From Stenotrophomonas maltophilia (GTDB taxonomy: Bacteria; Pseudomonadota; Gammaproteobacteria; Xanthomonadales; Xanthomonadaceae), in NCBI RefSeq assembly GCF_001676385.1, contig NZ_LYVJ01000010.1, forward strand, positions 62,001 through 126,000: a stretch of 64,000 nucleotides of DNA, given 5' to 3'. The notes under the pieces were generated by a model. It ran no database searches. It had not been told where the DNA came from and saw only the letters and a program-made list of their open reading frames with translations. Every line of letters starts with the position of its first letter. The stretch's first letter is position 1. The position numbers and the translations under genes are program-made. Positions 55,743 to 64,000 of the stretch are shown in pieces.

Positions 55743-55775
55743 ACAAAAAAACCGCGGCCCCGAAGGGCCGCGGTC
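55743..55775 (-). terminator. Terminator after the TonB-dependent receptor gene
   Basis: On the minus strand GACCGCGGCCC-TTCG-GGGCCGCGGT then TTTTTTT. Confidence 0.88.
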
Positions 55776-55801
55776 ATCGTGCCACTACTACATGGTTGCG
55801 A

Positions 55802-58642
55802 TCAGAACTTCTGGTTGTAACGCATGTAGAAGAAGCGGCCCGGGATTTCGTACTGCGGGTCGAACGAGTTGGCGAAGGTGGTGTACGACTTCGGCGGATC
55901 GCGGTCGAAGGCGTTGTTCACACCCACGGTGATCTGGCCGTTCCACGGGGTCTTCCAGTAGGCGCTCAGATCGGTGTACGTGACGCTCGGGATGTGGCGC
56001 TGCGGATCCGGCTCGCCGCCGCGACCGATGTGGTCCGGATCCGAGCACAGGCGGCCGAAGTTGCCGTTGGCGCCGCCGGTGTAGTTGGAGCCGGTGCAGT
56101 CCTCGACCTGGCTGGAGTAGTAGCGTGCCGAGGCATTGACGCCGAAATCACCCAGCTGCCAGTTGACCAGCAGGTTGGAGCGCAGACGCCAGTAGTTGTC
56201 GCGATCCAGGTAATTGCCGACGCGGTTGTAGCCCTCGGTCACCGGGTCTTCGATCGTGTAGCTCGAAGTGTAGGTGGTATCCAGGATGAAGTTGAAGCTG
56301 CCGAAACGGGTATCCGGCAGGCGGTAGCCCAGGGTGACGTCCCAGCCTTCCACTTCCATCGTGCCGACGTTGTTCGACACGGCCAGCATGTTGGAGATCT
56401 GGCCGGTGTTGTCGCGGGTGATCGCGTTGCACAGCGAGGTCACGCCCTTCTCATAGCAGGCGTCCAGCATCTGCTGGGCGGTCTGGGCGTAGATCGCGTC
56501 CTCGATCTTGATGTTCCACCAGTCCACCGACACGTCGAGGCCAGGTGCGAAGCTCGGGCTGTAGACGAAGCCGAGGGTCTTGGAGGTGGAGGTCTCCGGG
56601 CCCAGCTGGGTGTTGCCGCCAACGGTCGTGCGGATCTGCGAATTCGCCTGCGGGTAGCGCGGCACGCCGGCGCAGCTGGCCGGGCTGGCGGGGTTGGGAA
56701 CGCCTTCCACGGAGCCGGCGCACGGATCGGCGACGTCTTCGAAGGTATCGCTGACACCGGAATACAGCTCGCTGATCGACGGAGCGCGGAAGCCCTGCGA
56801 CCAGTTACCGCGGACCATCAGGTCGTTGATCGGCTTCCAGCGGAAACCGAACTTGCTGTTGGTGGTGTTGCCGAAGTTGCTGTAATCCGAGAAGCGGGTC
56901 GCAACCGAGAAGTCCAGCAGCTGGGCACCGGTGACACCGGACAGCAGCGGGATGGCCAGTTCGAGATAGGCCTCGTCGAGGCTGTAGCCGCCCTTGGTGG
57001 CGGTACGGGCGTTGCCGGTGGTATCACCGGAGTTGATCAGGGCGTCCGGATCATCGAAGCCCGATTCGTTGCGGTGCTCGACACCGAGCGAGAAGGCGAA
57101 TGCGCCACCCGGCAGGTCGAACAGCTCGCCGCCGATGCTGCCGTAATAGGTCTTCTGCTCGTAGCCGTAGACGTCGTGCGCGGTGAAGCCGGCATAGTCG
57201 ATCATCTCCTTGGTCAGCGAGCCGGGGCCGCTGAGCATGTTCATCGGCACGCAGCGATCGATCACGTTACCAGCGGTACCGCAGCGAGCGATGCCGTCGC
57301 CGTCGATGAACGACGGGCCGAGGGCATTGCGCAGCGCCGAGATGTTGAAGAAGCCGCTGGTGATGTCAGTCTGGTCGTTCTTGCCGTAGAACATACCGGC
57401 TTCCCAGTTCCAGAACCGGCCGTTGACTTCGAAGTCACCCTCGAATGCGCCGTTGAACCCGTAGGTCTTGACGTTCTGCTTGTAGATGCGGCCACCAGTC
57501 TCCATCGCACGATACTGGATGTAGTTGATGTCGCGGCCGGTGTTGTTGTAGATGTTGTCGGCGCTGATGACGATGTTGGCGCCGTTGGTGCCTGGAGCCG
57601 CGCGACCCAGCACGATCGGCATGGCAGCCAGGATCTGCTCGGACTTGCGCTCGTTGTAGGTCACCGTGGTCTTGAAGCGGACGTTGTCGGTGATCGACAG
57701 GCCAGCGTCAGCGAACACCGAGGTGCGTTCCTGCGGAGTGACCAGCAGGTTGCCCGGGGCGTGATTGAAGCTGTCGGCCGAGGTGTAGTTGCGCCAGGTG
57801 CTGCCACCGTCGCCGGTGACGAAATAACCTTCGGAACCGTTCGGGCGGGTCGAGCCGAAGACCGGATTGCCTTCGTCGTCAACGCCAGTCTGGCCGTAGT
57901 AGCCGAAACGGCCGCCCGGCGTGGTGGAGCTGTTGCCGGTATTCGGCAGCGCGCCGTAGGTCGGCACCGCCGAGATCTTGCGGTCGCCCGCCCAGACGGG
58001 CTCTTCCTTCACGTAGCCGACGCCCAGAGTGGCGTGCCAGCGTTCACCGCTCGAGCCGATGGTGAAGTCGTACGATTCGCGCGAGCCGTCGCCCTTGTCG
58101 TACTGGCCGAAGTAGGCATTGGCCTCGGCGCCGTCGAAATTCTGCCGCAGGATGATGTTGACCACACCAGCGATGGCGTCCGAACCGTAGATGGTCGACG
58201 CGCCGTCCTTCAGCACTTCGATGCGCTCGACGGCGGCGGTCGGGATGGTGTTCAGGTCGACTGCACCGCCCAGGCCGGTACCGCCAACCCAGCGGCGGCC
58301 GTTGACCAGCACCAGGGTACGGTTGGAACCCAGGTTGCGGAGGTTCACGCGGGTCTCGCCGTTGCCACCGTTGTTATAGGTGCTGTTGAGGCTGGAACCG
58401 TTGACGCTGATGTTCTGGATGATGTCGCCGATCGAGGTCTGGCCCTGCGCGGCGATCTGCTCGCGGCTCATGGTGAAGACCGGCTGCGAAGTCTCCAGAT
58501 CGGCTCGCTTGATTCGCGAACCAGTGACTTCGATCTTGTCGAGGGTTTGGGTTTCCTGGGCGTGTGCAGCGCCGGTAGCAGCGGCGGTTGCGGCCAGGGC
58601 CAGCGCGATTGCATCGCGCAGCTTGTGGTTCCTGCGGTTCAT
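55802..58642 (-). CDS. TonB-dependent outer-membrane receptor
   Basis: 946 aa. Signal peptide of about 28 residues (ending GAAHA), candidate TonB box DKIEVTG, a plug domain (VNLRNLGSNRTLVLVNGRR, LKDGASTIYGSDAIAGVVNII), and a 22-strand barrel ending in aromatic Phe (FFYMRYNQKF). The family is the large Xanthomonadaceae type often linked to carbohydrate or peptide uptake; the substrate cannot be told from the sequence. No sugar-utilisation genes are next to it. A separate TACTAT -10 with an overlapping inverted repeat lies upstream. Confidence 0.94.
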   Translation of the reverse strand: MNRRNHKLRDAIALALAATAAATGAAHAQETQTLDKIEVTGSRIKRADLETSQPVFTMSREQIAAQGQTSIGDIIQNISVNGSSLNSTYNNGGNGETRVNLRNLGSNRTLVLVNGRRWVGGTGLGGAVDLNTIPTAAVERIEVLKDGASTIYGSDAIAGVVNIILRQNFDGAEANAYFGQYDKGDGSRESYDFTIGSSGERWHATLGVGYVKEEPVWAGDRKISAVPTYGALPNTGNSSTTPGGRFGYYGQTGVDDEGNPVFGSTRPNGSEGYFVTGDGGSTWRNYTSADSFNHAPGNLLVTPQERTSVFADAGLSITDNVRFKTTVTYNERKSEQILAAMPIVLGRAAPGTNGANIVISADNIYNNTGRDINYIQYRAMETGGRIYKQNVKTYGFNGAFEGDFEVNGRFWNWEAGMFYGKNDQTDITSGFFNISALRNALGPSFIDGDGIARCGTAGNVIDRCVPMNMLSGPGSLTKEMIDYAGFTAHDVYGYEQKTYYGSIGGELFDLPGGAFAFSLGVEHRNESGFDDPDALINSGDTTGNARTATKGGYSLDEAYLELAIPLLSGVTGAQLLDFSVATRFSDYSNFGNTTNSKFGFRWKPINDLMVRGNWSQGFRAPSISELYSGVSDTFEDVADPCAGSVEGVPNPASPASCAGVPRYPQANSQIRTTVGGNTQLGPETSTSKTLGFVYSPSFAPGLDVSVDWWNIKIEDAIYAQTAQQMLDACYEKGVTSLCNAITRDNTGQISNMLAVSNNVGTMEVEGWDVTLGYRLPDTRFGSFNFILDTTYTSSYTIEDPVTEGYNRVGNYLDRDNYWRLRSNLLVNWQLGDFGVNASARYYSSQVEDCTGSNYTGGANGNFGRLCSDPDHIGRGGEPDPQRHIPSVTYTDLSAYWKTPWNGQITVGVNNAFDRDPPKSYTTFANSFDPQYEIPGRFFYMRYNQKF

Positions 58643-58729
58643 TGGCTCTCTCTCTCCAAGGAAATCTTGGCTGGGTGATTGCCTGCGTGCGGAGCGAAAA
58701 GGCGCTCCAAATAACGCGAGGCTGAACCG

Positions 58730-58769
58730 ATAGTAGCCGCCCTTTCCCAGAAATTAAAGCTCCGTTAAT
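58730..58769 (-). promoter_or_regulatory. Candidate receptor promoter with overlapping inverted repeat
   Basis: Minus strand: -10 TACTAT (58735-58730) and a weak -35 TTTAAT (58758-58753) with 17-nt spacing. An inverted repeat ATTAA-N7-TTAAT (58753-58769) covers the -35 and could be an operator. Confidence 0.4.
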
Positions 58770-58939
58770 TCACGCTGTGCTTCCTGCGATTTCAGATTGA
58801 ATCGCAAGAAAATCAACGAGTTGTGCACTCATCTGGCGCAAGCCAAGGCGCCGGCAGCGCAGCTCGCCCAGAGAAATGTTGTCGTTTTTTTTATGTCGCT
58901 ACGTATCAGAGCGCAGCGAGCGGCCCGCTGGCGGGTCCC

Positions 58940-58970
58940 AAAACACGACGGGCGCCCGAGGCGCCCGTAT
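58940..58970 (-). terminator. Probable terminator after the small barrel gene
   Basis: Minus strand: ACGGGCGCC-TC-GGGCGCCCGT followed by CGTGTTTTGG; a strong stem with a modest T run. Confidence 0.5.
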
Positions 58971-59007
58971 GCTGCGATCCCTGTCGGTCGGGAGGGTGTG
59001 CCTGGAT

Positions 59008-59856
59008 CTACAGATCCTGCTCGTACCGGACATACGGCACGGTGCCGTCGTCGTTGCTCTCGTTGCGCGGAGAGAACGGATTCTTGCCCCGGCTGATCAC
59101 GTTCTCCGCACCCACGGTGAGCTGGCCGGACCACGGAGTGCGCCAGGTCAGGCCGATGCCCAGGCCTTCCCATTTGCCGGGCTTGCCCGGCACGTCGACC
59201 ACGCGGCCGATGATGCTGCCGGAGAAATTGCCGTAACCGGCGCCGATGCTCAGGCTCTTGCTGTCCCAGCGGTCGGCGATGGCCGGTGCGGCATCCGCCA
59301 GCGGTACCAGGCGCGCCTTGGCGTAAGTGCCGGCGATGGACACGAATCCTTCGCGCCCGAGATTCTTCTGCGCGAACACGGTCAGGTCGTTCTGCTCGGC
59401 GCGCAGCGCTGGCGTCCTGTTCGGGCCCGCCAACCAGGCCGGCAGCGTCTCACGGCCACTGCCGGCGGTGATGCCCAGGCGGCTGTTGCCACGGTTCAGG
59501 GCCGCAGTGCCGGTAAAGCGGCGGCTGTTGAGATCGTCGTCGTCCCCCAGGCTGGCCAGCATGCAATGGCTGGCCAGGCCACTCATGCTGGTCCCACTGC
59601 TGCTGTTGCAGAGCAGGCCCAGCGAGTCGCCGGAAGACAGGCCAAAGGCGGCATCCAGCGAATTGCGGCCGAAATGCCAGCGCGCGCCTGCTGCCTGTTC
59701 TCCGGTGGGTTCCAGATAGAGCAGGGCCTCGACCTTGCCGCTGCCCTTGTTCCACACCGGCAGCACGGTCCGGGTGTCCTTGCTCTGCGCATGCGCGCCC
59801 GTGATCGCGCCAAGGGCGATCAGCAGGGCCAGCGGTAGACGCAGGAAGGTACGCAT
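59008..59856 (-). CDS. Exported beta-rich protein with TonB-receptor-like C-terminus
   Basis: 282 aa with a clear signal peptide (residues 1-23, ending GAHA). The last 45 residues (TPWSGQLTVGAENVISRG ... VPYVRYEQDL) match the end of the neighbouring receptor (TPWNGQITVGVNNAFDRD ... FFYMRYNQKF), which suggests closing strands of an outer-membrane barrel, though it ends in Leu rather than Phe. There is no plug domain. The middle is rich in Gly/Ser/Asn and alternating hydrophobics, as in small barrels. Function unknown. Confidence 0.75.
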   Translation of the reverse strand: MRTFLRLPLALLIALGAITGAHAQSKDTRTVLPVWNKGSGKVEALLYLEPTGEQAAGARWHFGRNSLDAAFGLSSGDSLGLLCNSSSGTSMSGLASHCMLASLGDDDDLNSRRFTGTAALNRGNSRLGITAGSGRETLPAWLAGPNRTPALRAEQNDLTVFAQKNLGREGFVSIAGTYAKARLVPLADAAPAIADRWDSKSLSIGAGYGNFSGSIIGRVVDVPGKPGKWEGLGIGLTWRTPWSGQLTVGAENVISRGKNPFSPRNESNDDGTVPYVRYEQDL

Positions 59857-59972
59857 CGGACCAGTTCAGACAGGGACGGACAGCGGAAGTTCCCGCCGGA
59901 GCGGGGACTTGATCCTAGGGTGTTTATGAATTCTTAACAAGCCTTGATCCCCCCAGATTCAAGACCAGCTGA

Positions 59973-60866
59973 CTATTGCAGCCGCTCAGGTGCCGGCACG
60001 GCCCCCTCGGCACTGTGAAACAGTATGCCGAACTCCGTCAAAGGAAAGTGATACTCCCGTCCGCAGAATTCGCAACGGACTTCCACCGCGCCGGTGCCCT
60101 CAGCCGCCGCCCGTGCCTCGTCCTCGCCCAGCGACTGCAGCATCGATGCAACCCGCTCGCGGGAGCAGGAACAGGCGAAGGACAGCGGTTTTTCGCCCAT
60201 CAGCTGGGGTTTCTCTTCGTGGAACAGGCGGTGAAGCAGCTGCCCGGCTGGGGTCGCCAGCAGTTCTGCCTTGCCCAGAGTCTCGAACAGGGCACTGGTG
60301 CGGGCCCAGCCATCCTCGTCGCCTTCGTCGCCCGGCAGCTTCTGCAGCAGCAGGCCGGCGGCACCGTTGCGGTCGGCGGCCAGCAGCAGGCGGGTCGGCA
60401 ACTGCTCGGACTGGCGGAAATAGTCCTCGAAGGCCTCGTCCAGCTCCGGAGCGGTCAGCGCGACCAGGCTCTGGTATCGCTGGGGTTCGCGCGGGTCCAG
60501 GCCGGGGTTTTCGATGGTGATGGCGAGGAGGGCGTCATCGCCCAGGCTGGACAGGTCGCGCGGCGCGTCGGTGTCTTCGCTGAGCTGGGCGATGCCGCGG
60601 AGCGTGCCCGCAGCGGTGCACTCGGCGAACAGGGTGCGAAGGGCGGTGCTGCTGCGCAGCTGGATCGACAGACGGCCATCTATCTTGGTGTGGCCGGTGA
60701 ACAGTGCCGAGGCCACGCAGGCCTCGCCAAGCAGTTCGGCGGCGGTGTCCGGGTACCGGGCGTGGGACAGGATTTCCTGCCAGGTGGCCTGCAGGCGCAC
60801 GTGGACGCCACGGACGCCGGCGTCGGGAAGCAGGAAGCGGATCAGGGAATCGGGGTTGGCGGTCAT
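59973..60866 (-). CDS. hslO: Redox-regulated chaperone Hsp33
   Basis: 297 aa. Zinc-binding redox switch cysteines Cys232 and Cys234 (CSC) plus Cys265 and Cys268 (CEFC), the CXC/CXXC pattern of Hsp33. The chaperone is activated by oxidation and heat unfolding. Start at 60866 ([11 protein letters not shown]) agrees with the family; it is divergent from mtgA, with 39 bp between. Confidence 0.95.
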   Translation of the reverse strand: MTANPDSLIRFLLPDAGVRGVHVRLQATWQEILSHARYPDTAAELLGEACVASALFTGHTKIDGRLSIQLRSSTALRTLFAECTAAGTLRGIAQLSEDTDAPRDLSSLGDDALLAITIENPGLDPREPQRYQSLVALTAPELDEAFEDYFRQSEQLPTRLLLAADRNGAAGLLLQKLPGDEGDEDGWARTSALFETLGKAELLATPAGQLLHRLFHEEKPQLMGEKPLSFACSCSRERVASMLQSLGEDEARAAAEGTGAVEVRCEFCGREYHFPLTEFGILFHSAEGAVPAPERLQ

Positions 60867-60905
60867 CGGCTCACATCGCGCGTAAACGAGGGCGGTTGCC
60901 GGATA

Positions 60906-61688
60906 ATGCGCCGACAACCAGGCATGAAGAAGGATGCACCAGTAATGGGGTCAGGGGGAGAGCCGCACAAGGTGGAGGCGCCGGTGCCGCGCCGTCGTCG
61001 CTGGCGCTGGAAGCGGTTGCTGTGGCTGCCGGTGCTGCTGGTGGCCTTCAGCTGCCTGCAGGTGCTGGTGCTGCGCTTCCTCGACCCTCCGGTGTCCATG
61101 GTGATGCTGTGGCGCTATGGCGAAGCGCTGGGCGAGGGCGACTGGTCCTATCGCCTGCATTACCAATGGCGCGACCTGGACCAGATGGCGCCGAGCCTGC
61201 CGATCTCGCTGGTGGCCGCCGAAGACCAGCGCTTCCCCGACCACAACGGTTTTGACCTGCAGGCCATCGAAAAGGCCCGCGACCACAATGCCAGGGGCGG
61301 GCGCCTGCGGGGCGCCAGCACGATCAGCCAGCAGGTGGCCAAGAACCTGTTCCTGTGGCAGGGCCGCAGCTGGATCCGCAAGGGCCTGGAGGCCTGGTAC
61401 ACGGTGCTGATCGAGCTGCTGTGGCCGAAGGAGCGGATCCTGGAGATGTACGCCAACATCGCCGAGTTCGGCGACGGGGTGTACGGCGCGCAGGCGGCCG
61501 CCCGCACCTTCTGGGGCAAGGATGCATCGAGGTTGAGCCCGGCCGAGAGCGCGCGCCTGGCTGCGGTGCTGCCGGCACCGCGCCGCTACAACGCGGCAGC
61601 GCCGGGGCCGTACGTGCAGCGGCGTGCGGCGTGGATCCAGCGCCAGGCGCGGCAGCTGGGCGGCGCGGCCTACCTCTCGCAGGATTGA
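60906..61688 (+). CDS. mtgA: Monofunctional peptidoglycan glycosyltransferase MtgA
   Basis: About 260 aa. A basic cytoplasmic start ([10 protein letters not shown]), one transmembrane helix (about 38-57), and a GT51 domain with [14 protein letters not shown] (catalytic Glu) and [16 protein letters not shown]. Polymerises glycan strands without crosslinking. The start is uncertain: ATGs at 60906, 60924 and 60945 are in frame and none has a convincing ribosome site. Confidence 0.93.
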   Translation: MRRQPGMKKDAPVMGSGGEPHKVEAPVPRRRRWRWKRLLWLPVLLVAFSCLQVLVLRFLDPPVSMVMLWRYGEALGEGDWSYRLHYQWRDLDQMAPSLPISLVAAEDQRFPDHNGFDLQAIEKARDHNARGGRLRGASTISQQVAKNLFLWQGRSWIRKGLEAWYTVLIELLWPKERILEMYANIAEFGDGVYGAQAAARTFWGKDASRLSPAESARLAAVLPAPRRYNAAAPGPYVQRRAAWIQRQARQLGGAAYLSQD

Positions 61689-61746
61689 GGGGGCCTTGCC
61701 TGGCGCGGTGGGGCCGGCATGCCAGCAGGCAACGTACAATCGACGC

Positions 61747-62766
61747 ATGACCCGCGAACGGCTCACCCTTGTCATCGCCGCCTACAACGAGGCCCTCGCA
61801 CTGCCATTGCTGCATCCGCGGTTGTGCGCGGTACTCGATGGCATGCCCGACGTCGAGGGCCACATCCTGTATGTGGATGACGGCAGTCATGACGGCACCT
61901 GGGAGGTGATCGCCGGCCTGGCCCAGTCCGATGCGCGTGTGTCCGCCCTGAAGCTGTCCCGCAACTTCGGCAAGGAGGCGGCGCTGACTGCCGGCCTGGA
62001 CCGGGTGCGCGAAGGTGCGGCGATGATTCTCGATGCCGACGGCCAGGATCCGCCGGAGCTGGTGCCACAGTTCGTCGCGCGTTGGCGCGAGGGATATGAC
62101 AATGTCTACGGCACGCGCATGGCCCGCGATGGCGAAGCCTGGATCAAGCGCGCCACGGCCGCGATGTTCTATCGGGTGATGGGGCGGCTGTCGCGTACGC
62201 CGATCCCCGCCGACACCGGTGATTTCCGCCTGCTCTCGGCGCGTGCGCTGAGCGCGCTGCGTGGGATGCGTGAACGCCATCGCTTCATGAAGGGGCTTTT
62301 CAGCTGGGTGGGATTCAAGCGGATTGCCATGCCCTACCACCGCCACGCGCGCGTGGCCGGCACCAGCAAGTTCAGCCTGTGGCGATTGTGGAACTTCGCG
62401 CTGGAAGGCATTACCGGGTTCTCGACCGTGCCGCTGCGTGCGGCCACCTATCTCGGGCTGGTCACGGCGGCCGTGGCGTTTGTGTTCGGTGTCTGGGTGA
62501 TCGCCAAGGCGGCGCTGTACGGTGACCGCGTGGCGGGCTGGCCGACGATGATGGCCGTGATCCTGTTCCTGGGCGGGGTGCAGCTGATCGCGCTGGGACT
62601 GATCGGCGAATACCTGGGGCGGCTGTACGAGGAGTCGAAGCAGCGCCCCTTGTATCTGGTTGACGCGTGGCTAGCATCCGGCGTGGCAGACTCGGCCCTG
62701 CAACCCACCCTGGGAGGGCAGGCAGATGACGACGGTACGGCAACTGTTGGACGGCAAGTCTCCTGA
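61747..62766 (+). CDS. GtrB-like GT2 glycosyltransferase
   Basis: 339 aa. GT2 domain (VIAAYNEA, YVDDGSHDGT, ILDADGQDPPEL) followed by two C-terminal membrane helices (about 228-250 and 262-285), the layout of GtrB/DPM1-type enzymes that load a sugar onto undecaprenyl phosphate. No GtrA flippase is adjacent. The C-terminal 40 nt overlap the CBS gene out of frame. Confidence 0.88.
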   Translation: MTRERLTLVIAAYNEALALPLLHPRLCAVLDGMPDVEGHILYVDDGSHDGTWEVIAGLAQSDARVSALKLSRNFGKEAALTAGLDRVREGAAMILDADGQDPPELVPQFVARWREGYDNVYGTRMARDGEAWIKRATAAMFYRVMGRLSRTPIPADTGDFRLLSARALSALRGMRERHRFMKGLFSWVGFKRIAMPYHRHARVAGTSKFSLWRLWNFALEGITGFSTVPLRAATYLGLVTAAVAFVFGVWVIAKAALYGDRVAGWPTMMAVILFLGGVQLIALGLIGEYLGRLYEESKQRPLYLVDAWLASGVADSALQPTLGGQADDDGTATVGRQVS

Positions 62767-63157
62767 AGTACATGCGGTCGCGCCGGATGCGGCGGTGATC
62801 GATGCGATCCGGTTGATGGCGGAAAAGGGCATCGGTGCGGTGCTGGTGATGGACGGGCCACGGCTGGTCGGGATCCTGTCCGAGCGTGATTACGCGCGCA
62901 AGATCGTGCTGCGTGATCGTTCGTCGCGCGATACGTCGGTTGCCGAGATCATGACGGCGCAGGTGGTGACGGTGTCTCCGGGCGAGCAGGTGGAGCACTG
63001 CCTGCAGCTGGTGACTGATTACCGCATCCGCCACCTGCCGGTTGTGGAGGGCGCGCAGGTGCTGGGGGTGATCTCCATTGGCGACCTGGTGAAGTCGGTG
63101 ATCGATGCGCAGCGGCGCGAACTGGACCAGCTGCAGCAGTACATCGTCGCGGGATGA
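62726..63157 (+). CDS. CBS-domain pair protein
   Basis: 143 aa, two CBS domains (about residues 8-60 and 73-128) that usually bind adenosyl ligands and act as energy sensors. Start at 62726 with GGGAGG upstream, inside the end of the glycosyltransferase gene (41-nt overlap in another frame). A terminator hairpin follows. Confidence 0.88.
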   Translation: MTTVRQLLDGKSPEVHAVAPDAAVIDAIRLMAEKGIGAVLVMDGPRLVGILSERDYARKIVLRDRSSRDTSVAEIMTAQVVTVSPGEQVEHCLQLVTDYRIRHLPVVEGAQVLGVISIGDLVKSVIDAQRRELDQLQQYIVAG

Positions 63158-63171
63158 GTGTGTGTGTCGCT

Positions 63172-63202
63172 GGCGGGCCTGCGGCCCGCCGGCCCGCTTT
63201 TT
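63172..63202 (+). terminator. Probable terminator after the CBS gene
   Basis: GGCGGGCC-TGC-GGCCCGCC, a short GGCCCGC stretch, then TTTTT. It may double as the outer hairpin of the degenerate repeat island beside it. Confidence 0.6.
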
Positions 63203-63245
63203 GAAGCCCAAAGCCAAAGCCAAAGCAGCGCCTATCTGATGCGCC

Positions 63246-63325
63246 GGGGGGCGGAGGGCATGGCCGTGCAGGACACGCCGTAAACCCCGCTCCGCGGTCC
63301 GGCCTGCGTCACCCCCCCTCGGACC
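63246..63325 (-). repeat. Degenerate single palindrome copy I
   Basis: GTGCAGGACACGCCGTAAAC is shared almost exactly with copies A and C, but the right arm is decayed (CGGTCCGGCCTGCGTCACC) and no plus-oriented partner follows. A CCAAAGCCAAAGCCAAAGC tract precedes it, as at the other islands. Confidence 0.65.
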
Positions 63326-63357
63326 ACGATCAATCCAAGCGCCACGAACGAACGCTC

Positions 63358-64000
63358 CTACTTCGCATACTGCCCTCCGCAGTCGGCGTCCTTGCCCGGC
63401 CCCGGCTCGATGGTGGCCAGCAGCGCCGCCGGCGGGGCGATGCTGCCCAGTGCCAGGGCTACGGCGCCGCGGATGCCCAGCGCCTTGAAGTCCGGGCGGA
63501 ACGACGGGTCCTTGAAGGTGCCGGCGATGTGCAACGGGGAGCGCAGCACGAGGATGCTCCTGTCCTTCGGGCGTGGCTTCAGCAGCAGGTCCAGGGTCTC
63601 GTCGCGCAGGCTGACCGTGCCTTCGCCGATCAGGATCGTATCGGTGGTATCCACCGCCAGCGCCTGGCTGGTCATCAGGCCGTCGCGCACGCCGAAATCG
63701 GCGAAGGCGCAGCGCAGGGGGATCTGCTTGTCGCCGGTCACCAGGAATTTCAGCGACTCGGTGATGTCCAGGCCGGCCAGCTCCATCACCAGGTTGCCGA
63801 CATGGCCACGGCCCATCGCCAGGCCGACCTTGCCGCTGCTGCTGCCGAGCATCGCGGCGATCGAATTGCCGCGACCACTCAGGTCCACCTCGCCGCCGAT
63901 GCCGCCCTTGGCCTGCTCGGCGAGCTTCGCATCCGGGAACAACTGGCCCAGCTGCACGCCGCGCACGCGCGCCTTCAGCGCGGTGCTGATCTGCGGCTGT
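63358..64000 (-). CDS. AsmA-family protein, C-terminal part (start outside window)
   Basis: About 213 C-terminal residues of an AsmA/TamB-related envelope protein: VDLSGRGNSIAAMLGSSSGK, LDLLLKPRPKD and SPLHIAGTFKDPSFRPD are typical of the AsmA C-terminal domain (AsmA_2). Such proteins bridge inner and outer membrane and influence lipid transport. The N-terminus and its membrane anchor lie beyond the window edge. Confidence 0.87.
   Translation of the reverse strand, partial: QPQISTALKARVRGVQLGQLFPDAKLAEQAKGGIGGEVDLSGRGNSIAAMLGSSSGKVGLAMGRGHVGNLVMELAGLDITESLKFLVTGDKQIPLRCAFADFGVRDGLMTSQALAVDTTDTILIGEGTVSLRDETLDLLLKPRPKDRSILVLRSPLHIAGTFKDPSFRPDFKALGIRGAVALALGSIAPPAALLATIEPGPGKDADCGGQYAK

Larger units (their letters stand above)
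58643..59007. other. Gene-free region upstream of the receptor gene
   Basis: 365 bp holding the receptor promoter region, an unstructured A/T-richer stretch around 58740-58815, and the probable terminator of the upstream barrel gene near 58940-58970. No gene was seen. Confidence 0.6.

Noticed and set aside
55796..58678. A 960-codon frame antisense to the TonB-dependent receptor
   Set aside because: The receptor has unmistakable family motifs and a signal peptide; the opposite frame reads as low-complexity His/Ala/Gly and lacks a ribosome site.
1..64000. tRNA or rRNA genes
   Set aside because: None was recognised on reading the gaps; a dedicated tRNA scan would settle it.

Overview
This is a high-GC gammaproteobacterial chromosome segment. 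It most likely comes from Stenotrophomonas (S. maltophilia complex, Xanthomonadaceae). The clues are repeated short GTAG palindromes of the kind described as SMAG elements, a CopL/CopA copper pair, a lysine-rich histone H1-like protein, a TonB-dependent receptor, and a Pil-Chp chemosensory operon beside gshB and tonB. No tRNA, rRNA, prophage, insertion sequence or CRISPR array was seen. Gene content is mostly core housekeeping, with structured repeats in the intergenic gaps.

Layout. 1-1.3 kb: copper resistance (copA, cut by the window edge, and copL). 1.5-9.2 kb: recQ, a Dps ferritin, the giant helicase hrpA and a small secreted protein. 9.3-18.3 kb: relA, a membrane-anchored repeat protein, a two-domain glycosyltransferase, mrcB and a lipoprotein. 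18.9-21.7 kb: yoaA and tsaB. 22.2-36.3 kb: tonB and gshB, divergent from the twitching-motility chemosensory operon pilG-pilH-pilI-pilJ-(23-codon ORF)-chpA-chpB-like-chpC-like. 36.3-44.5 kb: rsmE-bioA, divergent from nudE-cysQ-mazG-ynfA, then qmcA-nfeD, gcvT and gcvH. 45.2-46.9 kb: an H1-like DNA-binding protein, then two gene remnants (LysR and SDR) truncated head-to-head. 47-51.5 kb: a serine hydrolase, an ATP/ADP-translocase-like transporter and two small proteins. 51.5-55.7 kb: a fadE and alpha/beta-hydrolase operon divergent from a TetR regulator. 55.8-64 kb: a TonB-dependent receptor, a small predicted outer-membrane barrel, hslO, mtgA, a GtrB-like glycosyltransferase, a CBS-domain protein and the end of an AsmA-family gene.

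Four intergenic gaps (about 3.3, 18.3, 21.7 and 50.5 kb) each hold a pair of about 100-185 bp palindromes in opposite orientation, separated by a 150-180 bp spacer. A fifth gap (63.2 kb) holds one degenerate copy. Within each palindrome the two outer arms match each other almost perfectly, but arm sequences differ between copies. The core has a fixed direction, and the order is the same in all four pairs. I do not know a name for this composite element, and it is the most interesting non-coding signal in the window.

The most interesting coding observation is in the Pil-Chp operon. No pilK methyltransferase lies between pilJ and chpA; a 23-codon ORF sits there instead. The CheB-like protein lacks the catalytic Ser and Asp. 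Together these suggest that methylation-based adaptation has been lost or rewired. A second regulatory point of interest is the hydrolase-fadE promoter: two identically spaced ATAC-N6-GTAT sites bracket a promoter whose predicted start lies at the start codon, which points to a leaderless, TetR-controlled mRNA.
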